Source: Microtetraspora niveoalba (GTDB lineage Bacteria; Actinomycetota; Actinomycetes; Streptosporangiales; Streptosporangiaceae). Taken from it: DNA of 64,000 nt. Location: assembly GCF_001570405.1 (NCBI RefSeq), contig NZ_BBYM01000021.1, positions 1 through 64,000 of the forward strand. Direction: 5' to 3'. Shown here piece after piece: positions 37,931-46,746 of the stretch (position 1 is the stretch's first letter; the number at the start of each line of letters is the position of its first letter). The notes under the pieces are model-generated. The model was not told the DNA's origin. It searched no databases and saw only the letters and a list, made by a program, of their open reading frames with translations. The position numbers and the translations under genes were made by a program.

Positions 37931-38070
37931 GGCTCCCGCGGGCCCGTTCCCGGGCCGGGCGGGGGACGGACGCGCTGCTCGCGGGCATGGCGGGTGTCCC
38001 CGGCGCGGCGGTCCGGCGGTGTCCCGCGGGCGGGTCCCTGTACGGCCGGGAGGGCCGTGCCTATGGTCGG

Positions 38071-38084
38071 TGGGAGCGCTCCCA
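38071..38084. promoter_or_regulatory. CebR operator
   Basis: TGGGAGCGCTCCCA is a perfect 14-bp palindrome identical to the operator of CebR, the LacI-family cellobiose-responsive repressor of actinomycete cellulase genes. It lies 34 bp upstream of the GH6 start codon. Confidence 0.9.
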
Positions 38085-38118
38085 AGCGCAGTGATCATGT
38101 CGCCAGGAGGACCCCCGC

Positions 38119-39957
38119 ATGAGATTCACTCCCCGATCCGGAGCCGCGCGCTCCCTGGTACGGCGCGGCCTCGTCGCCGTGTCCGTGCTCGCGCTCGGCT
38201 CCACGATGGCCGTGGCCGCCGCCACGTCGGCGAGCGCCGCCGTCGCGTGCAGCGTCACGTACACGACCAACGAATGGACGTCGAGCCCCGGCAACGGCGG
38301 CTTCACGGCCAGCGTCACGATCAAGAACGTGGGCGACGCGGTCGACGGCTGGACCCTCGCCTTCACGTTCCCGAACTCCGGGCAGAAGGTGACCGTGCCC
38401 GGCTGGAGCGCCAACTGGTCGCAGAGCGGGTCGAACGTGACGGCCACGAACCTGGACTGGAACAAGAGCCTGGCCTCCGGCGCTTCGACCAGCATCGGCT
38501 TCAACGGCACCTGGTCGGGGAGCAACCCCACCCCCGCGTCGTTCTCGCTCAACGGCGTGACCTGCAACGGCACCTCGTCGCCCAGCCCGAGCGTGTCGCC
38601 GTCCGCCTCGCCCTCGGCGTCCCCGTCCGCGTCGCCGTCGGCCTCCCCCTCTCCCTCCGCGTCGCCGTCGCCCAGCACCTCGCCGCAGCCCGGCACCCAC
38701 GTGGACAACCCGTACGACGGGGCGGACGGGTACGTGAACCCCGACTGGTCGGCGAAGGCCGCCTCCGAGCCCGGCGGCTCCAAGGTCTACAAGACCTCGA
38801 CCGCCATCTGGCTCGACCGGATCGCCGCGATCACCTCGGGCTCGGCCGGTGACAACCACATGGGCCTGCGCGACCACCTCGACGAGGCGGTACGGCAGGA
38901 CGCCGCCAACGGCAGCAAGCCGCTGACGATCCAGGTCGTCATCTACAACCTGCCGAACCGCGACTGCTCGGCGCTCGCCTCCAACGGTGAGCTGCTGATC
39001 GCCCAGAACGGCCTGGCCAGGTACAAGGCCGAGTACATCGACCCGATCGCCGCGATCATGGCCGATCCCAAGTACAAGGACCTGCGCATCGTGTCGATCA
39101 TCGAGATCGACTCGCTGCCCAACCTGATCACCAACCTCAACGTCGCCAAGTGCGCCGAGGCCAAGTCGAGCGGCGCGTACGTCGAGGGCGTGCAGTACGC
39201 CCTGAACAAGCTGCACGCGATCTCGAACGTCTACAACTACGTGGACGCCGGCCACCACGGCTGGCTCGGCTGGGACACCAACCTCGGCCCGTCCGCCGAC
39301 CTGTTCGCCTCGACCGCGCGCGGCACCACCGCCGGCTTCGCCAGCGTGGACGGCTTCATCACCAACACCGCGAACTACTCCGCGCTGACCGAGCCGTACT
39401 TCACCATCGGCACGACCGTGAACGGCACCACCGTCCGCCAGTCGCGCTGGGTGGACTGGAACCAGTACGTGGACGAGCTGTCCTACGCCCAGGCGTTCCG
39501 CAACCTGCTGATCTCGAAGGGCTTCCCGTCCACCCTCGGAATGCTCATCGACACCTCGCGCAACGGCTGGGGCGGCACCGCGCGTCCGAGCAAGGCGAGC
39601 ACCTCCACCGACGTCAACACCTTCGTCAACGAGTCCCGGATCGACCGCCGCATCCACGCGGGCAACTGGTGCAACCAGAGCGGCGCCGGCCTCGGCGAGC
39701 GGCCGAGGGCCAACCCGGCCCCGGGTCTCGACGCCTACGTCTGGATCAAGCCGCCGGGTGAGTCCGACGGCTCCAGCTCGGCGATCCCGAACGACGAGGG
39801 CAAGGGCTTCGACCGGATGTGCGACCCGACCTACACCGGCAACGAGCGCAACGGCAACAACCCGACCGGCGCCCTGGCCGACGCCCCCGTCTCGGGCCAC
39901 TGGTTCTCCGCCCAGTTCCAGGAGCTCCTCAGGAACGCCTACCCGCCCCTCTCCTGA
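38119..39957 (+). CDS. Secreted GH6 cellulase/cellobiohydrolase with CBM2
   Basis: A 612-aa exported enzyme. The Sec signal (about 1-41, cleavage near ASA) is followed by a CBM2 cellulose-binding module (about 42-150; Cys44 and Cys148 probably disulfide-bonded, Trp in PGWSANW and NLDWNK). A Ser/Pro/Ala linker comes next (about 152-192). The GH6 catalytic domain begins at NPYDGADGYVN. The acid Asp282 is in NLPNRDCSALAS, and IIEIDSLPNL and DTSRNGWGG are typical. The large loops and length resemble exo-acting Cel6B-type enzymes. AGGAGG precedes the ATG. CebR control is indicated by the operator upstream. Confidence 0.94.
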   Translation: MRFTPRSGAARSLVRRGLVAVSVLALGSTMAVAAATSASAAVACSVTYTTNEWTSSPGNGGFTASVTIKNVGDAVDGWTLAFTFPNSGQKVTVPGWSANWSQSGSNVTATNLDWNKSLASGASTSIGFNGTWSGSNPTPASFSLNGVTCNGTSSPSPSVSPSASPSASPSASPSASPSPSASPSPSTSPQPGTHVDNPYDGADGYVNPDWSAKAASEPGGSKVYKTSTAIWLDRIAAITSGSAGDNHMGLRDHLDEAVRQDAANGSKPLTIQVVIYNLPNRDCSALASNGELLIAQNGLARYKAEYIDPIAAIMADPKYKDLRIVSIIEIDSLPNLITNLNVAKCAEAKSSGAYVEGVQYALNKLHAISNVYNYVDAGHHGWLGWDTNLGPSADLFASTARGTTAGFASVDGFITNTANYSALTEPYFTIGTTVNGTTVRQSRWVDWNQYVDELSYAQAFRNLLISKGFPSTLGMLIDTSRNGWGGTARPSKASTSTDVNTFVNESRIDRRIHAGNWCNQSGAGLGERPRANPAPGLDAYVWIKPPGESDGSSSAIPNDEGKGFDRMCDPTYTGNERNGNNPTGALADAPVSGHWFSAQFQELLRNAYPPLS

Positions 39958-40004
39958 GCCGCGACCGAGGCTCACCCGAGCCTCGCCTGAGTCGCGTCTC
40001 GTCC

Positions 40005-40036
40005 GCGGGCCCCGCCGGTTCTCCGGTGGGGCCCGC
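40005..40036. terminator. Hairpin terminator
   Basis: GCGGGCCCCGCCGG (40005-40018) pairs with 40023-40036 around the loop TTCT, with a single G-U pair. It lies 47 bp after the cellulase stop. Confidence 0.85.
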
Positions 40037-40082
40037 CCCATTCACCCCCCGCCACTTCTTGTTTCGTAATACGTTTGCTAGC

Positions 40083-40338
40083 GTGGAGGTGCACAAATCC
40101 GCTTTGAAGCACGGTGTCGATGCCGATGACGCGGTTCATGCCGCGACCCGCTTCCTGCCGCTTCCTGGTCGCCTACTCGCTCGCCGATGACGGGGGCGAA
40201 GGGCCGGATCGGGAACTTCGGCTGGGTCCCGATCGTGCGGGCAACCTGCTGGAGACGGTGGTGTTGCTGCTGGACGAGGCCGAGTTGGTCATCCATGCCA
40301 TGCGGATGAGGGCCAAGTACCGGAGGCTGCTGCCGTGA
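40083..40338 (+). pseudogene. Small toxin-like gene frameshifted by a 10-bp tandem duplication
   Basis: The first frame reads MEVHKSALKHGVDADDAVH then ATRFL. The next frame carries LVAYSLADDGGEGPDREL and GNLLETVVLLLDEAELVIH to the end, RRLLP. The break coincides with an exact tandem copy of CCGCTTCCTG (40148-40157 and 40158-40167). Removing one copy restores a continuous 81-aa protein with ATRFLVAYSLADD across the join. The gene overlaps the downstream RHH gene, the layout of a toxin-antitoxin pair. An internal ATG at 40138 could still yield the C-terminal part. An assembly error is possible. Confidence 0.8.
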
Positions 40339-40622
40339 AGGGAGGACAGGTGGAGGAACCGGTGCAGTTCACATCCAAAGGCGTTCCCATCAGTGAGGAG
40401 CGCATCGAGCGGCTCGCGGCCGAGGTGGAGGAGGGGTACGACGTCTCGGAACTTCGCCGTAGAGGGGGGCGACGCCCACTCGGGACTGCTCCGGCGGAGG
40501 TCGTTCCTGTCCGCCTCGACCCTGAGCTGAAGGCCGCGCTCATCCATCGCGCCCAGGCGGATCACACCACTGCCAGCGAGGTCATCCGACAGGCGTTGCG
40601 CTCATGGCTGGACGTGGCGTGA
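40335..40622 (+). CDS. Ribbon-helix-helix (CopG-like) protein, probable antitoxin
   Basis: A 95-aa protein. The C-terminus VPVRLDPELKAALIHRAQADHTTASEVIRQALRSWL is a ribbon-helix-helix DNA-binding module (strand plus two helices). The N-terminal half (SEERIERLAAEVEEGYDVSEL) is helical and probably binds the partner. The GTG overlaps the stop of the frameshifted upstream gene (GTGA). A second GTG at 40350, closer to AGGGAGGA, is an alternative start. It is likely an antitoxin left intact after toxin loss. Confidence 0.8.
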   Translation: MKGGQVEEPVQFTSKGVPISEERIERLAAEVEEGYDVSELRRRGGRRPLGTAPAEVVPVRLDPELKAALIHRAQADHTTASEVIRQALRSWLDVA

Positions 40623-40741
40623 CATCCGGCGGCACGACGGATCGGGTCGAGATCGCGTCCGGACGCGAGGCAGATGATCGTCTGCGGCGGGGCCGGGCGG
40701 CCCGGGTTCCCGGGCCGCCCGCAGAATCCCTGGGGCGGGGC

Positions 40742-40906
40742 TCAGTGGCGGCGTGAGCCGGTGTTCTTCACGATGAGCATCACGCCGAGCACGATCGCAC
40801 CGATGATCAGGATCCACTTCAGGGCGCTGAAGACCAGGCCGATGATGGAGCCGAGGAGGAAGAGGCCGACCACGACGAGCGCGGCGATCAGAAGAATGCG
40901 TCCCAT
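40742..40906 (-). CDS. Small hydrophobic two-TM protein (54 aa)
   Basis: This frame begins MGRILLIAALVVVGLFLLG and continues IIGLVFSALKW, LIIGAIVLGVMLIV and KNTGSRRH. It forms two membrane helices with a basic C-terminus. No family is recognised beyond generic small membrane proteins of actinomycetes. The ATG is preceded by TAGCGT and 7 nt, matching the leaderless pattern seen elsewhere in the window. Codon third positions are strongly G/C, supporting a real gene. Confidence 0.72.
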   Translation of the reverse strand: MGRILLIAALVVVGLFLLGSIIGLVFSALKWILIIGAIVLGVMLIVKNTGSRRH

Positions 40907-40992
40907 GCTCCGAACGCTATGCCGTACCGGCTCGGAATTCGCCCGCTGAAAGGGAACTTCAGGGACAACTCAGGGGCCGCCCGGGGGTCCTC

Positions 40993-41682
40993 TCAGGGCC
41001 GGGGCAGCGCCCGGACCCACCCGCGGTCTCCCTGCAGGAACCCCGACATCGTCAGCCCCGCCGCGTCGAGCTCGGCCGCGAGGAAACCGTCGTCGAGGCG
41101 CCTGCTCAGGAACGAGTGGGTCCAGCGCCGGTCGCCGACCGTGTATTCCATGGTCGCGTCGACAAGGTCGGGTTCCGGCCGGTCGACCGCCGTCATCCGC
41201 ACGACGTGGCCGTCCCCGGCGACCCGCTCGAAGGGCTCGACCGTGTCGTACCACTCGGGCGGCTTGCGCTGCAGGATCACGCACCCGGTGTCGGCCACGT
41301 GCTCCCGACACGTACGGAGGAACGCCCGGCGCAGCTCGTCGTCGGCCGTCTCGATCACGAAGGACATGAGCAGGACGACGTCGAACGTCCGGGGAAGCGA
41401 CAACGACTGGATGGAGGAGCGGACGGTCCGCGCCCCCTCGATGTGGGCGAGCATCTCGGGGGACTCGTCCACGGCGACCACCTCGTGTCCGAGGGCCAGG
41501 AGGCGGTGGGTGATCCGGCCGACACCCGCGCCGAGTTCGAGGATCGAGGCGCCCTCGGGGATCGCCGCGTGGACGAGCTCGGGCTCGCCGTTCGGAGTGA
41601 GCATCGCGTAGTAGTCCACGGCGCAGCCGTCCGGGGTGATCGTCCCGGGTCCGGTTCCGTGGTTCAGCCTTCGGGAACTCAT
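40993..41682 (-). CDS. Class I SAM-dependent methyltransferase
   Basis: A 229-aa methyltransferase. SAM motif I is ILELGAGVGRITHRLLALGH, followed by the acidic end of strand 2 (VVAVDESPEML) and FDVVLLMSFVIE. The N-terminal DYYAMLTPNGEPELVHAAIP resembles small-molecule or protein-modifying family members. Substrate unknown. Start is either the ATG at 41680-41682 or another three codons upstream; GGATGGTG before the nearer one favours it. Monocistronic. Confidence 0.82.
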   Translation of the reverse strand: MSSRRLNHGTGPGTITPDGCAVDYYAMLTPNGEPELVHAAIPEGASILELGAGVGRITHRLLALGHEVVAVDESPEMLAHIEGARTVRSSIQSLSLPRTFDVVLLMSFVIETADDELRRAFLRTCREHVADTGCVILQRKPPEWYDTVEPFERVAGDGHVVRMTAVDRPEPDLVDATMEYTVGDRRWTHSFLSRRLDDGFLAAELDAAGLTMSGFLQGDRGWVRALPRP

Positions 41683-41813
41683 GGTCACCATCCTGAACGA
41701 CGGATCCCCGATCAGCGCGAGTCCCTCGGCCGCCGGCGCCGTTCCGGCGCCGGCGGGGCGTGTGGACGTGCCCCGGCGTCGTGCCGGGGCACGGGGTCGT
41801 TCGGGAGCGCGGC

Positions 41814-42779
41814 TCAGTCGTTGGCGTGCAGGGCGGCGTTGAGCTCGATGCCGGTGCCCGCGCGCGGAACGACCTCGACGGTGCCGGTCGTCGAGTTGCG
41901 GCGCAGCAACATGCTGGACCGGCCGGACAGCTCCTTGGCCTTGACCGTGCTGCCGTCGGGGAGGGTGACCTTGGTGCCGGCCGTGACGTACAGCCCGGCC
42001 TCGACCACGCAGTCGTCCCCGAGGGAGATGCCGATGCCGGAGTTCGCGCCGAGCAGGCAGCGCTCCCCGAGGGAGATGACCTCCTTGCCGCCGCCGGAGA
42101 GCGTGCCCATGATGGACGCGCCGCCGCCGACGTCCGAACCGTCGCCGACGACGACCCCGGCGGAGATGCGCCCCTCCACCATCGAGGCGCCGAGCGTGCC
42201 GGCGTTGTAGTTGACGAAGCCCTCGTGCATGACGGTGGTGCCGGGGGCCAGGTGCGCGCCGAGCCGTACGCGGTCGGCGTCGGCGATCCTGACGCCGGAC
42301 GGAAGGACGTAGTCCACCATGCGCGGGAACTTGTCCACGCCGTAGACGGTCACCGGGCCGCGTGCGCGCAGCCGCGTCCGCACGCTCTCGAAGCCCTCGA
42401 CTGCGCACGGCCCGTGGCTGGTCCACACGACGTTGGAGAGCAGCCCGAAGATGCCGTCCAGGCTGAGCCCGTGCGGGCGGACCAGCCGGGCGGACAGCAG
42501 GTGCAGCCGCAGGTAGAGGTCATGCGTGTCGACCGGCGCCTCGGACAGCTTGCCGATGCCGGTCTCGACCGCGACCACCTCGACGTCGCGCACGTCGTCT
42601 CGCCCCAGGAGCGGGGCCAGCTCGCCCGCCTGCGAGGCGTCGAGCCGCCGCGTCCCCACGAACGAGGGGTCGCCCAGGGTGGGGGCGGGGAACCAGGTGT
42701 CGAGGACGGTGCCGTCCGAGGCGATCGTCGCAACGCCAATGCCGTGCGCACCCATGGTGCCGGGATCCAGAGCTGTCAT
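41814..42779 (-). CDS. dapD: 2,3,4,5-tetrahydropyridine-2,6-dicarboxylate N-succinyltransferase
   Basis: A 321-aa enzyme of the lysine/meso-DAP pathway that succinylates tetrahydrodipicolinate. It is the actinobacterial DapD form: an N-terminal globular domain ([19 protein letters not shown]) and a left-handed beta-helix of hexapeptide repeats (about 170-290). Conserved motifs are [40 protein letters not shown] and [15 protein letters not shown]. The ATG is one base after the response-regulator stop, so it may be translationally coupled. TAGCGT 8 nt upstream could also give a leaderless mRNA. Confidence 0.95.
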   Translation of the reverse strand: MTALDPGTMGAHGIGVATIASDGTVLDTWFPAPTLGDPSFVGTRRLDASQAGELAPLLGRDDVRDVEVVAVETGIGKLSEAPVDTHDLYLRLHLLSARLVRPHGLSLDGIFGLLSNVVWTSHGPCAVEGFESVRTRLRARGPVTVYGVDKFPRMVDYVLPSGVRIADADRVRLGAHLAPGTTVMHEGFVNYNAGTLGASMVEGRISAGVVVGDGSDVGGGASIMGTLSGGGKEVISLGERCLLGANSGIGISLGDDCVVEAGLYVTAGTKVTLPDGSTVKAKELSGRSSMLLRRNSTTGTVEVVPRAGTGIELNAALHAND

Positions 42780-42780
42780 A

Positions 42781-43452
42781 TCACCCAACGCTACCGGTTT
42801 CACCTGGGCGGACCGCGCCCGACTCGTACGCGTACCGGACGGCCTGGGCGCGGTCGCGCAGGCCGAGCTTGGCGAGGAGCCGGTTGATGTGGCTGCTGAC
42901 CGTGGCCTCGGAGATCACCAGTGTGGCGGCGATCTCGGCGTTGGAGAGCCCCCGGGCGATGAGGACGAGCACCTCGTGCTCACGCGGCGTGAGGTCCGTC
43001 CCGGGGCCGGCGGTCTCCTCGGGCAGCCGCCCGTAGCCTTCGATGACGCGCCGGGTGACGGCGGGGTCGAGTAGCGCGTCGCCCCTGGCGGCGGTGCGGA
43101 TGGCCGCGAACAGCTGCTCGGGGGGCGACACCTTGAGCAGGAACCCGCGCACCCCCGCCCGCAGCGCGCGGTCGAGGTTCTCGTCGGTGTCGTACGTGGT
43201 CAGCATGATCACGCTGGGCGGGGCGGGCTCGGCGAGGATCAGGCGGGCGGCGGCGAGGCCGTCCAGTCCGGGCATCGCGATGTCGAGCAGGATCACGTCC
43301 GGGCGGAGGCGCCGGGCCAGCTCGACGGCGGTGTGCCCGTCCGCGGCCTCGCCGGCCACCGCGAGGTCGGGCTGGGTGCCGATCACCAGCCGGAGCCCGG
43401 CGCGGATCATCGCCTGGTCGTCGGCGATGAGGATGCCGATCGTCTCGCTCAC
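42781..43452 (-). CDS. NarL/LuxR-family response regulator
   Basis: A 223-aa regulator. The receiver has [11 protein letters not shown], Asp57 in [19 protein letters not shown] and [12 protein letters not shown]. The LuxR HTH reads [21 protein letters not shown]. It overlaps its kinase gene by GTGA and abuts dapD with a one-base gap, so it may share a transcript with lysine biosynthesis by read-through. Confidence 0.92.
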   Translation of the reverse strand: MSETIGILIADDQAMIRAGLRLVIGTQPDLAVAGEAADGHTAVELARRLRPDVILLDIAMPGLDGLAAARLILAEPAPPSVIMLTTYDTDENLDRALRAGVRGFLLKVSPPEQLFAAIRTAARGDALLDPAVTRRVIEGYGRLPEETAGPGTDLTPREHEVLVLIARGLSNAEIAATLVISEATVSSHINRLLAKLGLRDRAQAVRYAYESGAVRPGETGSVG

Positions 43453-44609
43453 AGCGGGATCACCGCCCGCACGCCGTAGCCGGACGAGCCCGAGTGGCCG
43501 CCGGTCCGTGCCGCTGTGGCCGTGGGCGGGGTGGGGAGCGGTCCGGCGGTGAGCCTGCCGCGGAAGAGCGCGACCCGTTCCCGCATGCCGATCAGGCCGT
43601 GGCCGCCGCCCCCGGCCGCCGCGGCCGGGCGGCCGTCGCGCGGCCCCTCGTCGGTGACCTCCAGGCGCAGCTCGCCCGGCGCGTACGCGATGGTCACCGC
43701 GGCCCGGGTGGGGCCCGCGTGCTTGAGCGTGTTCGTCAGCGCCTCCTGGAGGATCCGGTAGGCGGACAGGCCGAGTCCGGGGGGGAGGGGGACCGGGTCG
43801 CCGACGACCTCGACGGTGACGTCCAGGCCCGCCGCCCTGGACTGGTCGACGAGGTCGCCGACGCGGTCGAGGCCGGCCTGCGGCGCGAGGTCGTCGGCGC
43901 CCGGCCCGCGCAGCAGGCCGAGCATCAGCCGCAGCTCCTCGACGGCCTCACGGCCGGTCTCCTCGATCGTCGTGAGTACCTCGCGCTCGCGTTCCTGCCC
44001 CTCGCGGAGCATGAGCCGTACGCCGCCGGCCTGCATGGTCATGACGCTGACGCTGTGCGCGACGATGTCGTGCAGCTCGCGGGCGATCCGCGCGCGTTCC
44101 TCCGCCACGGCGGCCTGGGCGAGCAGCTCGCCCCGCTCCTGGGCCTGGAGGGCGAGCGTCCGGTGGCGGCGCACGGCGATCCCGGCCCCTCCGGCGAGCG
44201 CGGCCATGACCAGCGCCACGGCGACGTCGCCCCAGGTCGTCGTGGGCGAGGCGGTCACCATCGAGGCGATGAACGCGCCGGTGGCGGCGAGGCCGGCCGC
44301 GGCCTTCCAGCTCGCCGGCCGCACCTCGGCCAGGAGGGTGAACAGCAGCACGAGCTGGGTGTAGAACTGCCAGGCCGCGGCCATCTCGCGTACCAGGGCG
44401 AAGGCGGCGACGTTGCCGGCGGTGTAGACGCACATGACGGTGAACGGGGCGCGGCGCCGGTGGAGCACGAGGGCGGCCGCGGCGACGCCGGCCAGGACCC
44501 ACCAGATCGAGGGCCGTCCACCGGGGAGGGAGGACCTGCCGCTGAGTTCCTCGGCCACCGCGAACAGGCCGACGACGACCGCTACGAGCCAGTCGATCGG
44601 GGAACGCAT
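43449..44609 (-). CDS. Two-component sensor histidine kinase (HisKA_3)
   Basis: A 386-aa kinase with four to five membrane segments (about 5-165), then HisKA_3 with the phospho-His in ARELHDIVAHSVSVMTMQ and a HATPase domain (YRILQEALTNTLKHAGP, VTDEGPRDG, GHGLIGMRERVALFRG). The C-terminus has a Gly/Ala/Thr-rich insertion (LPTPPTATAARTGG). The ATG at 44607-44609 is preferred over one at 44633. It is divergent from the membrane protein gene at 44705. Confidence 0.9.
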   Translation of the reverse strand: MRSPIDWLVAVVVGLFAVAEELSGRSSLPGGRPSIWWVLAGVAAAALVLHRRRAPFTVMCVYTAGNVAAFALVREMAAAWQFYTQLVLLFTLLAEVRPASWKAAAGLAATGAFIASMVTASPTTTWGDVAVALVMAALAGGAGIAVRRHRTLALQAQERGELLAQAAVAEERARIARELHDIVAHSVSVMTMQAGGVRLMLREGQEREREVLTTIEETGREAVEELRLMLGLLRGPGADDLAPQAGLDRVGDLVDQSRAAGLDVTVEVVGDPVPLPPGLGLSAYRILQEALTNTLKHAGPTRAAVTIAYAPGELRLEVTDEGPRDGRPAAAAGGGGHGLIGMRERVALFRGRLTAGPLPTPPTATAARTGGHSGSSGYGVRAVIPL

Positions 44610-44704
44610 GACGGCTTTATATCGATAAATCATCCTTGCGGGGGATCAGGGGTTCAAAGAGTGTGTTGACGACCGGACGGGTCCTGATTTCTACGGTTCA
44701 CCGC

Positions 44705-45376
44705 ATGATGGTTAAAAGGTTCTTCACCAGTGCGGACACGTTCCGCCGCACCGCGGCGGGAGTCAGCCTCATCCTCGCCCCGCTCTGCCTGCTCCTCGGC
44801 ATGGCCGTCGACCCGACGGAGTCCGGGACCGACGACGTCCTCGCGTACGCCAACAACCCGGCGGCCACCGGCGTCAGCGCCACCCTCCTGCACTACGCCT
44901 GGATCATGTGGGTGCCCGGCGTCATCGGGTTGGTCCACCTCGTACGGCGCAAGGGCGTCGTGCTCGCCAACGTGGCCGGCGCGGTCACCGTGCTCGGCCT
45001 GATCAACTTCTCCTCGCTGATGATCTCCGACTTCTTCGACATCGTCATGTTCCAGCGGCTCCCCGTCGCCCAGGCCGAGGAGATCATGCAGGCCGCCGCG
45101 CAGCCCGCGATGACCATCGCCTGGCAGATGCCCGGCATGATCGGCTCGTTCCTCGGGCTGATCCTGGTCGCGGTCGCCTACGCCCGGTCGGGGCGTGCGG
45201 GCTGGTGGTTCCCCGCCGGCGTGCTCGTCGGGATGCTCGTCTGGCTCTTCGGGGCGAGCGCCTGGAACCTGGTGCTCGGGCTCGCCGGCCCCGTCATCCT
45301 GCTCCTGGCCTTCGGAGCGGTCGGCGTCGCGATCCTCCGCATGGACGACCGGGAGTGGTCCTCCTCCGCCGCGTGA
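44705..45376 (+). CDS. Six-TM membrane protein of unknown function
   Basis: A 223-aa polytopic protein. Six hydrophobic segments alternate with short loops (SLILAPLCLLLGMAVDPTES, WIMWVPGVIGLVHLV, VAGAVTVLGLINFSSLMIS, MIGSFLGLILVAVAYA, WWFPAGVLVGMLVWLFGA, LAGPVILLLAFGAVGVAIL). No family is named with confidence. TACGGT ends 7 nt before the ATG, a leaderless layout. It is divergent from the third two-component system and is its most likely target. Confidence 0.75.
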   Translation: MMVKRFFTSADTFRRTAAGVSLILAPLCLLLGMAVDPTESGTDDVLAYANNPAATGVSATLLHYAWIMWVPGVIGLVHLVRRKGVVLANVAGAVTVLGLINFSSLMISDFFDIVMFQRLPVAQAEEIMQAAAQPAMTIAWQMPGMIGSFLGLILVAVAYARSGRAGWWFPAGVLVGMLVWLFGASAWNLVLGLAGPVILLLAFGAVGVAILRMDDREWSSSAA

Positions 45377-45466
45377 ATCCCAATGCACGTCAAAGCCCAC
45401 TTTTAACTACAGGCGTTACAAGCCAGTCAAAGCGGGGATGACATTGGTCCCGTGGCTGGAGGGGCG

Positions 45467-46651
45467 ATGACCGATGTTCACGCTTTCGCACGCCGGTGCT
45501 TCCAGCGCACCGAAACGGACCGGGTCGGCATAGAGCTGGAGTTCCTGGTCTTCGACGCGGAGAGGCCGTCGCGCCAGGTGCCCATCGCGCGGGTCGCCGA
45601 CGCCCTTCCGCCGCTGCCCGGCGGCAGCCGGGTCACGTTCGAGCCCGGCGGCCAGCTCGAACTGGCCACGCCCCCGCTCCCGCTGCCGGCGGCCGTGGCG
45701 GGGCTCGTCTCGGACCTCGAGGCCGTACGGCTCGCGCTCTCCGGGGCCGGCCTGGTGCTCGGCGGCCGCGCCCTCGACCTGATCCGGCCGCCCAGGCGGC
45801 AGCTCCGCCTCCCGAGGTACGACGCCATGGCCGAGTTCCTCGGCGGGCCGTACGGGCCGCTGATGATGTGCTCGACGGCCTCGGTGCAGGTCAACCTCGA
45901 CTTCGGGAGCGACCCCCACGCCCGCTGGAACCGGGCGCACCTGCTCGGCCCGGTGCTCGTGGCGGCCTTCGCCAACTCGCCGAGGGACGGCTGGATGTCC
46001 GGCCGCCAGGCCGTCTGGTACCACCTCGACCGCACCAGGACGGCCCCCGTGGCGATGGGGGGCGACCCCGCCGAGGAGTGGGCCGAGTACCTCCTCGACG
46101 CCCGGCTGATGCTGGTCCGCGACCCCCCGGACGGAGCGGGCGAGGACGGGGACGGGCGGGCCCGCCCGGAGCTTGGAGCCGGCGACGGCGCGGTCCCGTG
46201 CCGCGTCGTCCTGGACGGCTCGCCGTACCGGGACTTCGCCCGCGTGGCGGGGCGGCCGCCGACCCCCGACGACCTCGCCTACCACGCGACGACGCTGTTC
46301 CCCCCGGTCCGGCCGCGCGGCTGGATGGAGACCCGCTACCTCGACGCCCAGGGACCGGACGACTGGACGGTCTGCGTCGCCGTGCTGCACGCGCTCGTCA
46401 CGGACGACCGGGCGGCGGACACCGCGCTCGACGCGGCACGGCCGGTGCGCGGGGCGTGGGCCCGGGCCGCCCGGTTCGGCCTGGCCGAACCGCGGATGCG
46501 GAAGGCGGCCGAGGTCTGCTTCCGCGCGGCCGCCGAGGCGCTGCCCCGGCTCGGAGCCGAGCGCTGGCTGGTCGACCGGGTCGGCCGCTTCGCCGCACGG
46601 TACATCGAGCCCGGCCGCTCCCCGGCGCTCGACCTGGAGATGTGCGTCTGA
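45467..46651 (+). CDS. egtA: Ergothioneine biosynthesis glutamate-cysteine ligase EgtA
   Basis: A 394-aa ligase joining glutamate and cysteine to give gamma-glutamylcysteine, the sulfur donor used by EgtB. Motifs of the GCS2 family are VGIELEFLVFD, RVTFEPGGQLELATPP, MCSTASVQVNLDFGSD and RPRGWMETRYLDAQ. It heads the egtABCD cluster. The ATG at 45467 has GGAGGGG 5-6 nt upstream. A short acidic/Gly-rich insert (PPDGAGEDGDGRARPE) distinguishes it from some homologues. Confidence 0.9.
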   Translation: MTDVHAFARRCFQRTETDRVGIELEFLVFDAERPSRQVPIARVADALPPLPGGSRVTFEPGGQLELATPPLPLPAAVAGLVSDLEAVRLALSGAGLVLGGRALDLIRPPRRQLRLPRYDAMAEFLGGPYGPLMMCSTASVQVNLDFGSDPHARWNRAHLLGPVLVAAFANSPRDGWMSGRQAVWYHLDRTRTAPVAMGGDPAEEWAEYLLDARLMLVRDPPDGAGEDGDGRARPELGAGDGAVPCRVVLDGSPYRDFARVAGRPPTPDDLAYHATTLFPPVRPRGWMETRYLDAQGPDDWTVCVAVLHALVTDDRAADTALDAARPVRGAWARAARFGLAEPRMRKAAEVCFRAAAEALPRLGAERWLVDRVGRFAARYIEPGRSPALDLEMCV

Positions 46652-46746
46652 CCGCCGGGAGGCCACGAGGCATCCGCACCCCATCACCCGCGACTGACCC
46701 GCGACGCCGTGCCGTGCTTCCTCCCCAGGCACCCGAAGGAGATCGG

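Noticed and set aside
38575-38695. Repetitive TCG/CCC-rich tract as a possible tandem-repeat locus or CRISPR-like array
   Set aside because: It is the Ser/Pro/Ala linker between CBM2 and GH6, ordinary for secreted cellulases. There are no regular spacers.
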